64,000 bases of DNA from Sphingomonas morindae (GTDB lineage: Bacteria; Pseudomonadota; Alphaproteobacteria; Sphingomonadales; Sphingomonadaceae). The position numbers and the translations under genes were made by a program. Shown piece by piece: positions 55,469-63,053 of this stretch (positions are counted from its first letter, which is position 1; each line of letters starts with the position of its first letter). The stretch covers positions 1,010,501 to 1,074,500 of the forward strand of contig NZ_CP084930.1 in NCBI RefSeq assembly GCF_023822065.1, written 5' to 3'. The notes under the pieces were generated by a model, which searched no databases, was not told the origin of the DNA, and was given only the letters and a program-made list of their open reading frames with translations.

Positions 55469-56488
55469 ATGCAGCAGGATGTTGTCACCGTTGGAGTCGA
55501 TCTGGCGAAGAACGTGTTCCAGGTCCACGCGATCGGCGCCGATGGCAAGGTGCTGGTGCGCCGGCAGCTTCGGCGCGCGGAGGTTCTGAAGTTCTTCTCA
55601 ACGCTGCCGCCTTGCCTCGTCGGCATGGAAGCGTGCGCGTCGGCACATCATTGGGCGCGCGAGCTGGTTGCGTTCGGGCACGACGTGCGGCTGATGCCGC
55701 CAGCCTATGTGAAGCCGTACGTGAAGCGTGGGAAGACCGACGCTGCCGACGCGGAGGCGATCTGTGAGGCGGTGACCCGGCCGACCATGCGATTCGTGGC
55801 GGTGAAGACGCCGGAGCAGCAGGCCGTGCTAATGCTCCACAAGACCCGTGACCTGCTGGTCCGGCAGCGGACCGGGCTCATCAACGCATTGCGCGCCCAT
55901 CTGGCCGAGTATGGCATCATCAGCAGCAAGGGCCCGGGCGGCGTCACCGTGCTCATGAAGGTGCTGCACGAAGCGCAGGAGCGGCTACTAGCGCATGCGC
56001 GATCGGCTCTCCATACGATCGGCTCGCAGCTTCGCGCGCTTGCGAGCGAGGTCGATCGGCTTGAGGCTCAGATCCTGGCCTGGCACCGTGCGGATGACGC
56101 GAGCCGACGGCTCGCCACCATCCCCGGCATCGGTCCGATCACCGCCTCGGCTATCGCGGCGGCCGTGCCGGATGCGACCATGTTCCGGTCGGGGCGTCAG
56201 TTTGCGGCCTGGCTCGGCCTCACGCCACGGCCGCACAGCTCGGGTGGCAAGGAGAAGCTCGGCGGCATCAGCAAGCAGGGTGACGGCTATCTACGGCGCC
56301 TCCTCGTGGTCGGCGCCACGGCGGTGATGCGCATGGCGCGCAAAGATGCGGCTCGGCAGCCATGGGCAGCCCAACTGCTTACGCGCAAGCCCGTGAAGAT
56401 CGCCACGGTGGCGCTCGCCAACAAGACGGCGCGGGTCGCCTGGGCGGTGATGGCGCGCAACGAGGTCTACGCGGCAGCTGCCGCGTGA
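55469..56488 (+). CDS. IS110-family transposase
   Basis: A 339-residue DEDD-type transposase/recombinase. The N-terminal RuvC-like domain has D9 (VTVGVDLAKN) and the acidic pair in KTDAADAEAI (about 89-98). The C-terminal Tnp domain carries ATIPGIGPITASAIAAAV and the serine-rich RPHSSGGKEKLGGISKQG, which contains the catalytic serine of this family. IS110 enzymes use a bridge RNA encoded in the element's non-coding end. ATG 55469 follows GAGGAG. Confidence 0.95.
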   Translation: MQQDVVTVGVDLAKNVFQVHAIGADGKVLVRRQLRRAEVLKFFSTLPPCLVGMEACASAHHWARELVAFGHDVRLMPPAYVKPYVKRGKTDAADAEAICEAVTRPTMRFVAVKTPEQQAVLMLHKTRDLLVRQRTGLINALRAHLAEYGIISSKGPGGVTVLMKVLHEAQERLLAHARSALHTIGSQLRALASEVDRLEAQILAWHRADDASRRLATIPGIGPITASAIAAAVPDATMFRSGRQFAAWLGLTPRPHSSGGKEKLGGISKQGDGYLRRLLVVGATAVMRMARKDAARQPWAAQLLTRKPVKIATVALANKTARVAWAVMARNEVYAAAAA

Positions 56489-56495
56489 TCGCCAT

Positions 56496-56754
56496 CCTCG
56501 CCGCACGCTGAGCAGCGGCGGGGTGGTGTGAAGGGTAGCTCAGCGATGATGACGGACCGGTCAGACCGGGGATCGCACAAACCCAGGGGAGCAGAGCGCC
56601 TCGAGCGCGATGACGTGATTAGGGATGTGATCCGCGGAGTTCATCAGGGCCAGCAGCCGTGCGGTGCTGCGCGAACAGGCCGAACACATGGATGCACCCG
56701 ACCGGTGCTCATCGCGCTGAAGATACCCCTTGCACCGCAGGGGTCGTCCACACA
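56496..56754 (+). ncRNA. Probable bridge-RNA region of the IS110 element
   Basis: In the IS1111 subgroup the bridge RNA lies downstream of the transposase. This 259-base stretch starts with a 9-bp hairpin (CCTCGCCGC / GCGGCGGGG, 56496-56523, one G-T pair) and contains a second hairpin near the right repeat (CCCCTTGC / GCAGGGG). No coding frame is convincing. The exact RNA limits and loops are not determined. Confidence 0.4.
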
Positions 56755-56819
56755 TGGCTCTACGGCCGCATCATCGCACAGCTACGCTGGTGCAGGGGCC
56801 GTCCACCCCATCACGTCAC
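56755..56819 (-). repeat. Right 65-bp inverted repeat of IS110 element
   Basis: Reverse complement of the left copy at 55385-55449, perfect over 65 bases. Confidence 0.85.
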
Positions 56820-57244
56820 AGGGACCCTGATGACTAAGCAGCGGCGTGACGGATTGCGCGAGAAGCTGCCAAGCCCTCCTCGCGTCTTTCCGCACGAGCC
56901 GCAGGGATGGCTACAGTTGAAAAAGACCTATGATCCGGGGACCAAGGGCGGCCTGCACGTAACGTTCGCTGGCTGCCGAGTTGCCCTTTGAAGTGTCTCA
57001 GGCGGCGCACTACTCATCGGCCGCAGACTGCATTAGCGGGCTCGACGGTCGAGCACTTCCTGCTCTCACTTCCTCGCGAAGTGCCAATCAGTCGGGCCAA
57101 GCGGGCCGAACGCTCAGTCGCGCCCGACGCACAATTGACGAGCAAGGCTCCAGGTTTGCCGGAAGGGTCCCTTGCACTCCGCATTGCCGATAGGTGAGTG
57201 GGGAAAAAGGTTCCTCTCCGCCTTCGGCGACCAGGAGGTTCTGC
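56820..57244. other. Gap right of IS110 element, possible gene fragment
   Basis: 425 bases. A 53-residue plus-strand frame starts at ATG 56830 (MTKQRRDGLREKLP, with GWLQLKKTYDPGTKGGLHV later) and ends at 56991. It could be a small protein or the remnant of a gene cut by the IS. No family recognised. The rest has no supportable frame. AGGAGG at 57230 belongs to the next gene. Confidence 0.35.
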
Positions 57245-57799
57245 ATGACGAACGATGCATCCGGTCGCGAGCGCGACTACAGGATGGTGCGCGCGGCGAT
57301 GGCGCTGATCGCTGGCGGAGACGATGCGCCAGGAGATCCCGACGTGGTGGTGATCGTGGGCCGCGAGATTCGTGACATTTCTCAGACCAAGGTGCTCCTG
57401 GAGATGCTCGCGGCGCAGAAGAAGGGCTGCATCTACATCGCGATGCCGCCACTCGGTGCCACGAGCCGCGCACCCCAGGTGCATGTGATTCGGTGGACCG
57501 GCCTGCCTGACGCCAGATTCGATGTGACCGGCCGCTGCGCTTTCTGGGCGCCCGACGAAGACGGGCGCCTCCTGATCACATCGCAGGGAGGACGGCGCGG
57601 CCACTTCGAGATGATCGACGGCCGTCTGGTCCACCAGGAAGGGCCGCCTCCGGGCCCATTGGGCGCGGGCATCGCGCGGGCGGCCCGGCGGCTCCGTACG
57701 AAGATGAGTTCGCTGCGGGACGTGACGGAGGGTCTCGAGCAGATGCCCAGCAGGAGGATCGAGAGCATCGACGACTTCAGGCGATCGTTCGAGGTCTGA
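57245..57799 (+). CDS. Hypothetical protein
   Basis: A 184-residue protein of unknown function with an excellent start (AGGAGG, ATG 57245). The N-terminal half alternates strands and helices (PDVVVIVGREIRDISQTKVL, then GCIYIAMPPLG), like a small alpha/beta fold, and the C-terminus is charged and helical (SLRDVTEGLEQMPSRRIESI). No catalytic motif was recognised. It is followed by a hairpin terminator between convergent genes. Confidence 0.6.
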   Translation: MTNDASGRERDYRMVRAAMALIAGGDDAPGDPDVVVIVGREIRDISQTKVLLEMLAAQKKGCIYIAMPPLGATSRAPQVHVIRWTGLPDARFDVTGRCAFWAPDEDGRLLITSQGGRRGHFEMIDGRLVHQEGPPPGPLGAGIARAARRLRTKMSSLRDVTEGLEQMPSRRIESIDDFRRSFEV

Positions 57800-57806
57800 A
57801 CGGCAG

Positions 57807-57830
57807 ACCCGGGCGGCGACGCCCGGGTTT
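57807..57830 (+). terminator. Terminator between convergent genes
   Basis: A perfect 9-bp stem ACCCGGGCG / CGCCCGGGT with loop GCGA, followed by a short T-run (the stem's final T plus TT) on the plus strand. It ends the hypothetical gene at 57799 and may act both ways. Confidence 0.55.
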
Positions 57831-57866
57831 GCAAGCGCGTCCACGCGTGTTTCCAGTCGGGCCCGC

Positions 57867-59495
57867 TCAGCCGTCCGGTGAAAGGCCGCCACCCCGGAGC
57901 AGATCCGAAGCGGCAAAGCGGAACATGCGCCCGTCCTTCTCCAGAAGGCCGCTTTCCGCCAGCCTGTCGAGATGCCAGTTGATCGCACCAGGCCGCGCTT
58001 CAGTGCTTCCGCCTCCGTGAGCCGTCTTGACCAACCTGCTACGGGGATCGTGCGCTCGTTCGGCGGCCACGATCTTCTTGAGCCGGTTGGCGGAGACGGT
58101 CGTGCCAACCGCCGCGGCCGGGTAGGTTTGTTGGAGAACTTCACGGACCAAGTCGGTTCCTGGGCCGAAGGCGGCCGCATCGACTGACCTACGTCCTCTC
58201 CTCTGCACGACAGTCCGCTCCTCTCGCGGCGCCCGATCGATCGAAGGACTCTCCTCTGCATCCGAAACGCCGCTGTCCCCGACGGTGGGAGAACGATCGT
58301 CACTCTCCCAACCGTCGAGCGCGCCGCTCTCGAGCACGTGATCTGGCATGTCCGTCACGTCCACGAAGGCGCCGTGGCGCTGGCGCGCCAGAAAACGCTC
58401 TCCCGTACAGGCACCTTTCAGGTTGGCCTTCGCCACATAGACGACCAGCAGGTTCTCCCGCTTGAAGCGCTTGCCGAGCCACTTCCGGACAGGCTCCGCC
58501 TCGGGGGCGACCTTCCTCCGCCCGCCCCAGTCCTGCACGAGCCGCACTTCGACCACCAGGCGAGGCGCCGTCGTCCACATCGCCACACCTCGCAGGCGGC
58601 TCGCCGCGCTGGCCCGATATGTCTTCTCGGAGATGGTCGTTGTCTTAGGAGTATGACCGATGATCGCCCAGAAGATGCGGAGGCTCTCGCAAAGTCGCCC
58701 GAGATGGAAGAAGAAGTTCGTCGTCGCCTGGGCGTCCATGCTGTCGAAACCGGACATGCTGGTGGCCGAGTCCATCACCACTCCGATGATGCGATCCTCC
58801 GGAGACGGGTGTGCCTCGTTCCACTTGGAAATGTATTCACGCACCTCATCCATCACCGCGCTGGCCACCCACTCGCGCTCCTTGGTTTGCCAGAACAGGC
58901 TCGAGTTCGGGTGTCCGAACTCCTCCTCGGGCATGCTGAGGAACGGCATGACGTGGAGCCGAGCCGACGTCCGCATCTGCGCGTCGTGATCCTGGCCCAT
59001 GGAAAACTGCAGAACGTCGCGAAGACGGCCTATGATCTGATCGCGGGTATCCTCGGCGGACAGTATGAGGACGTGACCCGTGCCATGAATGTCACCGCCA
59101 AGCCATTGCCGCTGTGGGCGATCGTCGACCTGGCTGGCCAGCATTGCGGCCATCCAGAGCATCAGTTGAGTCTTGCCCGTCGAGCCGGCCCCGAACCAGA
59201 CGGACGTGCCCACCTCCGCGAGCCAGCCGTCAATTCGGTATCTGATCGTCGGATCCGCGCTGCCGACGTGCAGGTGGGCGAGCCACCTGCCGCTGCCGGG
59301 CTCCGAGTCCCATAGCTTTTCCGTCGTCCGATCAGGGGCGGACACCGCCTGCTTCCGTCCAACGGCATCGCGAACTGCAGCCTTTTCCCGGCTCGAAATC
59401 GCCGCTGCCCCGCGTCTTCTGAAATCGTGTGTCGCGTCCACCCGATGCATCCCGATCGTATCGAGCCGACCGACGTCGGCTGCGAGGTTCAGCAT
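57867..59495 (-). CDS. RepA/RecA-like AAA ATPase
   Basis: A 542-residue protein with a RecA-fold ATPase core of the RepA/DnaB-like class found on plasmids and islands. Walker A is GAGSTGKT at 102-109 and the Walker B-type strand is IIGVVMDSATSMSG (about 245-258). The C-terminal part after a charged linker (about 395-430) looks like a winged helix (AINWHLDRLAESGLLEKDG). The start ATG 59495 lacks a ribosome binding site and lies just downstream of a TATACT -10-like box. It may support replication or maintenance of the island; this is inferred. Confidence 0.7.
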   Translation of the reverse strand: MLNLAADVGRLDTIGMHRVDATHDFRRRGAAAISSREKAAVRDAVGRKQAVSAPDRTTEKLWDSEPGSGRWLAHLHVGSADPTIRYRIDGWLAEVGTSVWFGAGSTGKTQLMLWMAAMLASQVDDRPQRQWLGGDIHGTGHVLILSAEDTRDQIIGRLRDVLQFSMGQDHDAQMRTSARLHVMPFLSMPEEEFGHPNSSLFWQTKEREWVASAVMDEVREYISKWNEAHPSPEDRIIGVVMDSATSMSGFDSMDAQATTNFFFHLGRLCESLRIFWAIIGHTPKTTTISEKTYRASAASRLRGVAMWTTAPRLVVEVRLVQDWGGRRKVAPEAEPVRKWLGKRFKRENLLVVYVAKANLKGACTGERFLARQRHGAFVDVTDMPDHVLESGALDGWESDDRSPTVGDSGVSDAEESPSIDRAPREERTVVQRRGRRSVDAAAFGPGTDLVREVLQQTYPAAAVGTTVSANRLKKIVAAERAHDPRSRLVKTAHGGGSTEARPGAINWHLDRLAESGLLEKDGRMFRFAASDLLRGGGLSPDG

Positions 59496-59517
59496 CCAGC
59501 GGAAAAGGTTTCTTTAT

Positions 59518-59554
59518 AGTATATGGATCAGAAGCTGGCTGAAGGTCAGCCAGC
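59518..59554 (-). promoter_or_regulatory. Promoter and palindromic operator of RepA-like gene
   Basis: On the minus strand a perfect palindromic hairpin GCTGGCTGA-agg-TCAGCCAGC (59534-59554), bracketed by GGATC/GATCC, sits just upstream of a TATACT -10-like box (59518-59523). Its position over the -35 region suggests repressor control. Confidence 0.5.
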
Positions 59555-59677
59555 GATGATCCAGTGGGGTCGCTGAACGATGCTTGCAAGCCCGGCCGGC
59601 GACTCGTCCCGAGGCATCCTCGATCTCGCCTATGAGAGCCGCCGTCACCGATCAGCCGCGCCCGCCCCGCAGCCGCG

Positions 59678-59971
59678 TCAGGCGACTTCCACGGGGTCGA
59701 GGACGAAGGCGACGCGCTCAGCGAGAGCGTTGATCTGCGCGAGGTATGCCTGGAAGTGAGGCGCCCGATGGGCCGCGACCGCCTCCGCGTCGACGTAGAG
59801 CTCATCGAGGACGAAGCGCTCGAGCGCGGTCTGGTCCTGCCAGATGTCGTACCGAAGATTGCCGGGTTCGGACCTGCTGGGCGCGAGCATGCCGTCGAGC
59901 AGCGCACGCAAACGATCCCCGGCGTCCGGACGTGCTGTGAGGACGGCGACGATCTTCACCGGAGCTGTCAT
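59678..59971 (-). CDS. Antibiotic biosynthesis monooxygenase-fold protein (YgiN-like)
   Basis: A 97-residue ABM/dabb-fold protein, likely a homodimeric quinol monooxygenase or degradation enzyme. Family elements are the opening strand VKIVAVLTARPDAGDRLRALL, SRSEPGNLRYDIWQD, and FVLDELYVDAEAVAAHRAPHFQAYL with the conserved His. ATG 59971 follows GAGGAAAG. It stands alone on the island; 180 bases upstream on the minus strand is the unrelated regulator gene. Confidence 0.8.
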   Translation of the reverse strand: MTAPVKIVAVLTARPDAGDRLRALLDGMLAPSRSEPGNLRYDIWQDQTALERFVLDELYVDAEAVAAHRAPHFQAYLAQINALAERVAFVLDPVEVA

Positions 59972-60172
59972 GGTATCTTTCCTCGTTCTGATATTTAGAG
60001 CTTGGAACGCAGCCGGAGCCCCCCGGGTGACCCGGCTGCTCACGCGGCCACGGCGGCGCGGTCGAGAGCCTGGAGCTACGACTTGGTAACCAAATGGTCG
60101 CTTGCCGCAATCGCCTCGCAGGCCCCGCCGCTAACCCCTCGCGCTTCGGGCGGGGCAGTGCGGCTAGTCGGC

Positions 60173-62989
60173 CTATTCAATAGGGGCCGGACGCGGCGGC
60201 TTCTCCTCCAGACCGCCTTGAGCCGAATGGGGAGGGACGGAAGGGCGTTCATGCCCCCTGCCGGTTGCCAACCCCTCGGTTCGGTCGAGCAGTATTCGTG
60301 CCTCCAACTCATGCGCGCCGATGGCGCGCGCATTGTCCACGGCCGCGTTCATGACTTCGGAAGCTCTCGCTTCTTCGCCCAAGGACCGCAGCACTCGGCT
60401 CTTGATCCGAAGAAGCTCAGGCAGACACCATGCCTCGTCGGTCTGCCACTGTAGGAACAGCGCGGCATCGATCTCCTTCAGCGCGTCAGCGGCCCTGTCT
60501 ACGGCGAGCAGGGAATCAGCCAAAATGCCCTTGTACATCGGCGTCCGCACCAGCATCCCATCGTCCAGCAGCTCCTGAACGGCGAGCGTCATCTCCGTCA
60601 AACTTTGCGCGTCACCTGCATGATGTCGTGCTACTCCGGCGTAGAAGCGGTAAACTGGCTCCCAAAGCCTGATGTTCTCACGATCGAGATTACGTCTCAG
60701 AAGAGACAGATGGCGCTCCAGCCGCTCCTCGTCACCGCTCCAGACCGCGAGCGGAAGGGCGACAAGCGCAAGGATGTTGGATTGCCCCATCAGCTGGCCT
60801 ACGTCCTCCAGCTTGAGGATCATCTCATCGGTCATTTTATGCGCGCGTTCGGGTTCGCCGGTCAGCCAACGCGTAAACGCGAGAGTCGTATGGATGCTGA
60901 CGTATCGCTGCTCCTGATAGCGTACGATACTTGATGTTGGGACGCCCCTGAGGAGATCCTGAGCCAGTCGCTCAAGCGTCTGCTGGACCTCCGAGATCCT
61001 GCCTAGATGCATGCCGGCAAGCGTACCGAGTCGCTCGCCGTCATGCTGCGATGCCCAATCGCCCCGTTCCCGGGCCAAATTCAGATATTCATCGAGCACA
61101 GCGAGCGCGTCCTCGTTGCGCCCGCTATAGATGAGGAAAAGAGCCTTGCCGTACATGGCCGAGAGGTAACGCTCGATGTTCTCGCTGAGCTTCGAGAGTC
61201 TCAGAGCGCGAGACCAAGCCTGATCCGCCTCGTGTTGCGGCCTGCGGGCCAGCGTCATGCTGTAGGCAAGCGATTGCGCCAGAACCGCCTGGCGAAGACC
61301 CTCCGAGGGCGCACCATCGCTATACTCGAGCGCGCGACCAACTTGGAAAAGCTGCTCGGAGATCGATGAGCGCTCGTTCCAAAACCGGATGGCTGCTACC
61401 GCGATATCAATCCCCAGCGATGGATCACCATCATCGCCGAAGCACCAGTCCAGCGCTTTGCGAAGATCTCCGACCCTACCTTCGTATCGCGACAGCCAGA
61501 CGCTGCTCTGCAGCCTACCCCATTCGACGGTCGACTGCTCGAATGACGTTAGGACAAGTCGCGCATGCTGCCGAAAAGCCTCAGGCGCGATCGGCTCACG
61601 AAGAAGCGCGTCCGCCGCGTAGCATTTGGTGCTCTCCAAAAGCCTATAGCATACCTGATCCTCCCGAATTTCGGCTGAGATCAAGGATTTGGATACCAGG
61701 CTACCAAGCGCAAACGTGATCTGGAAGGAGCCGAGGTGGACCAATCCCGCCATGTAAGCGACGTCGGCCATCCCGAAGTGACTGGCGAACACAGAGAGCA
61801 GCCGAAAGATCGTCGCCTCATCGATGGAAAGCAGCCGATAACTCCATTCGACTGTGGCCGACAAAGTGCGATGCCTCGCTTGCGAGACCTTCCGCCCATC
61901 GCCGCCCTCATCCAAACGGTTGACCACCGACTCCAACAGGTCGGCCGGCGAGAAATTAGAGATCTGTGCGGCGGCGATTTCGATAGCGAGCGGCAGGCCG
62001 TCCAACGCCTCGCACAAGGAGACTACGGCGAGGGCATTCGCGTCATCGAGCCGAAAGTCTACCGCCTCCTTCGCCAAGACCGTGAAAAGCTGAACGGATG
62101 AGAACGTCGACGCCTCAGCTGCGGTGAGGCCCCCCTTCACGGTCGGAAAGCGGAGCGGTTCGACGCGCTGGACATCCTCGCCGACAACTCCGATCGGTTC
62201 TCGGCTGGTGGCTAGAACGCGGCTTCTAACCCCCGCCCCCACGAGGCGTGCCACGATGGTAGCCGCCATTGGCAGAACATGCTCGCAGTTGTCGAGGACG
62301 ATGAGCAATCGCCTAAATTGCAGGTGCTCGACTATAGCACCGACAGGGTCTGTAGGATCGCCCTTAAGACCGAGGCATGCGCTGATTATGTGCGGGACGA
62401 GCGAAGGGTCGTCGGTAGCCGAGAGATCAACGAAACGAACGCCGTCGGCGAATGCCCCGTGTTTGAGGTGCGCCACCGCGATCGCAAGGCTCGTCTTACC
62501 AACGCCGCCTGCTCCCACCAAGGTCAAGAGCGGGACTTGATCCAGCGAACGGCCGATGTTCTCGACGTCCTGCTGACGCCCGATCAACGTCGGCAGCAGC
62601 GGCAGCGAGCATCCGACCTCCTCCTCGGGCGCGGCAAACGTTGCGCCATCAGCGTTCTCCAGATGGACGCGGGCGACGAAACGGTAACCTCGCCCGACGA
62701 CGGTGGCGATGTACCTAGCCTGAGGTAACGTGTCTTCGAGGACACGGCGCAAGTTGCTTATGTGGACCTTGAGGTTGTGCTCGTCGACGAAGACGTTCGG
62801 CCAAGCGAATTCATTCAGCTCCCTTTTGGTGACCTCCTCCCCCGCGCGACGCACAAGAAGGTGCAGGATGTCTAACGCGCGGCCACCGAGCTTGACCGGC
62901 TTACCATCCCGCAGAAGGACGTGACGGCTGGGCACAAGCTGGAAGGCACCGAAACGAAAGGCTACGTCGGCTGTCAGGCGTTCCCGCAT
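60173..62989 (-). CDS. Winged-helix plus NTPase transcriptional regulator
   Basis: A 938-residue regulator. The N-terminal OmpR/PhoB-type winged helix (about 10-105; LGGRALDILHLLVRRAG and YIATVVGRGYRFVA) has no receiver domain. It is joined to a STAND/AAA-type ATPase with Walker A GAGGVGKT (159-166) and Walker B LLIVLDNCEH, followed by a helical repeat region with TPR-like character (about 500-930). This is the AfsR/SARP-type architecture, in which ligand or stress input through the repeats opens the ATPase. ATG 62989 was chosen because conserved sequence starts there. It may control the MFS gene upstream on the same strand. Confidence 0.8.
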   Translation of the reverse strand: MRERLTADVAFRFGAFQLVPSRHVLLRDGKPVKLGGRALDILHLLVRRAGEEVTKRELNEFAWPNVFVDEHNLKVHISNLRRVLEDTLPQARYIATVVGRGYRFVARVHLENADGATFAAPEEEVGCSLPLLPTLIGRQQDVENIGRSLDQVPLLTLVGAGGVGKTSLAIAVAHLKHGAFADGVRFVDLSATDDPSLVPHIISACLGLKGDPTDPVGAIVEHLQFRRLLIVLDNCEHVLPMAATIVARLVGAGVRSRVLATSREPIGVVGEDVQRVEPLRFPTVKGGLTAAEASTFSSVQLFTVLAKEAVDFRLDDANALAVVSLCEALDGLPLAIEIAAAQISNFSPADLLESVVNRLDEGGDGRKVSQARHRTLSATVEWSYRLLSIDEATIFRLLSVFASHFGMADVAYMAGLVHLGSFQITFALGSLVSKSLISAEIREDQVCYRLLESTKCYAADALLREPIAPEAFRQHARLVLTSFEQSTVEWGRLQSSVWLSRYEGRVGDLRKALDWCFGDDGDPSLGIDIAVAAIRFWNERSSISEQLFQVGRALEYSDGAPSEGLRQAVLAQSLAYSMTLARRPQHEADQAWSRALRLSKLSENIERYLSAMYGKALFLIYSGRNEDALAVLDEYLNLARERGDWASQHDGERLGTLAGMHLGRISEVQQTLERLAQDLLRGVPTSSIVRYQEQRYVSIHTTLAFTRWLTGEPERAHKMTDEMILKLEDVGQLMGQSNILALVALPLAVWSGDEERLERHLSLLRRNLDRENIRLWEPVYRFYAGVARHHAGDAQSLTEMTLAVQELLDDGMLVRTPMYKGILADSLLAVDRAADALKEIDAALFLQWQTDEAWCLPELLRIKSRVLRSLGEEARASEVMNAAVDNARAIGAHELEARILLDRTEGLATGRGHERPSVPPHSAQGGLEEKPPRPAPIE

Positions 62990-63053
62990 GTAGCCGGCCT
63001 CACTCTTCCTTTCGATCGGCGGGGACCATCTCTCTTCGTCATATCGGACGAGC

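Larger units (their letters stand above)
55385..56819 (+). mobile_element. IS110-family (IS1111-like) insertion element with 65-bp inverted repeats
   Basis: A transposase gene flanked by a perfect 65-bp inverted repeat (left copy 55385-55449, right copy 56755-56819). The short left non-coding end, the long right non-coding end (266 bases before the repeat) and the DEDD transposase fit the IS1111 subgroup. IS110 elements normally have no long terminal inverted repeats, so the repeat may be element ends or a repeated target. Exact ends cannot be fixed from one copy. Confidence 0.75.
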
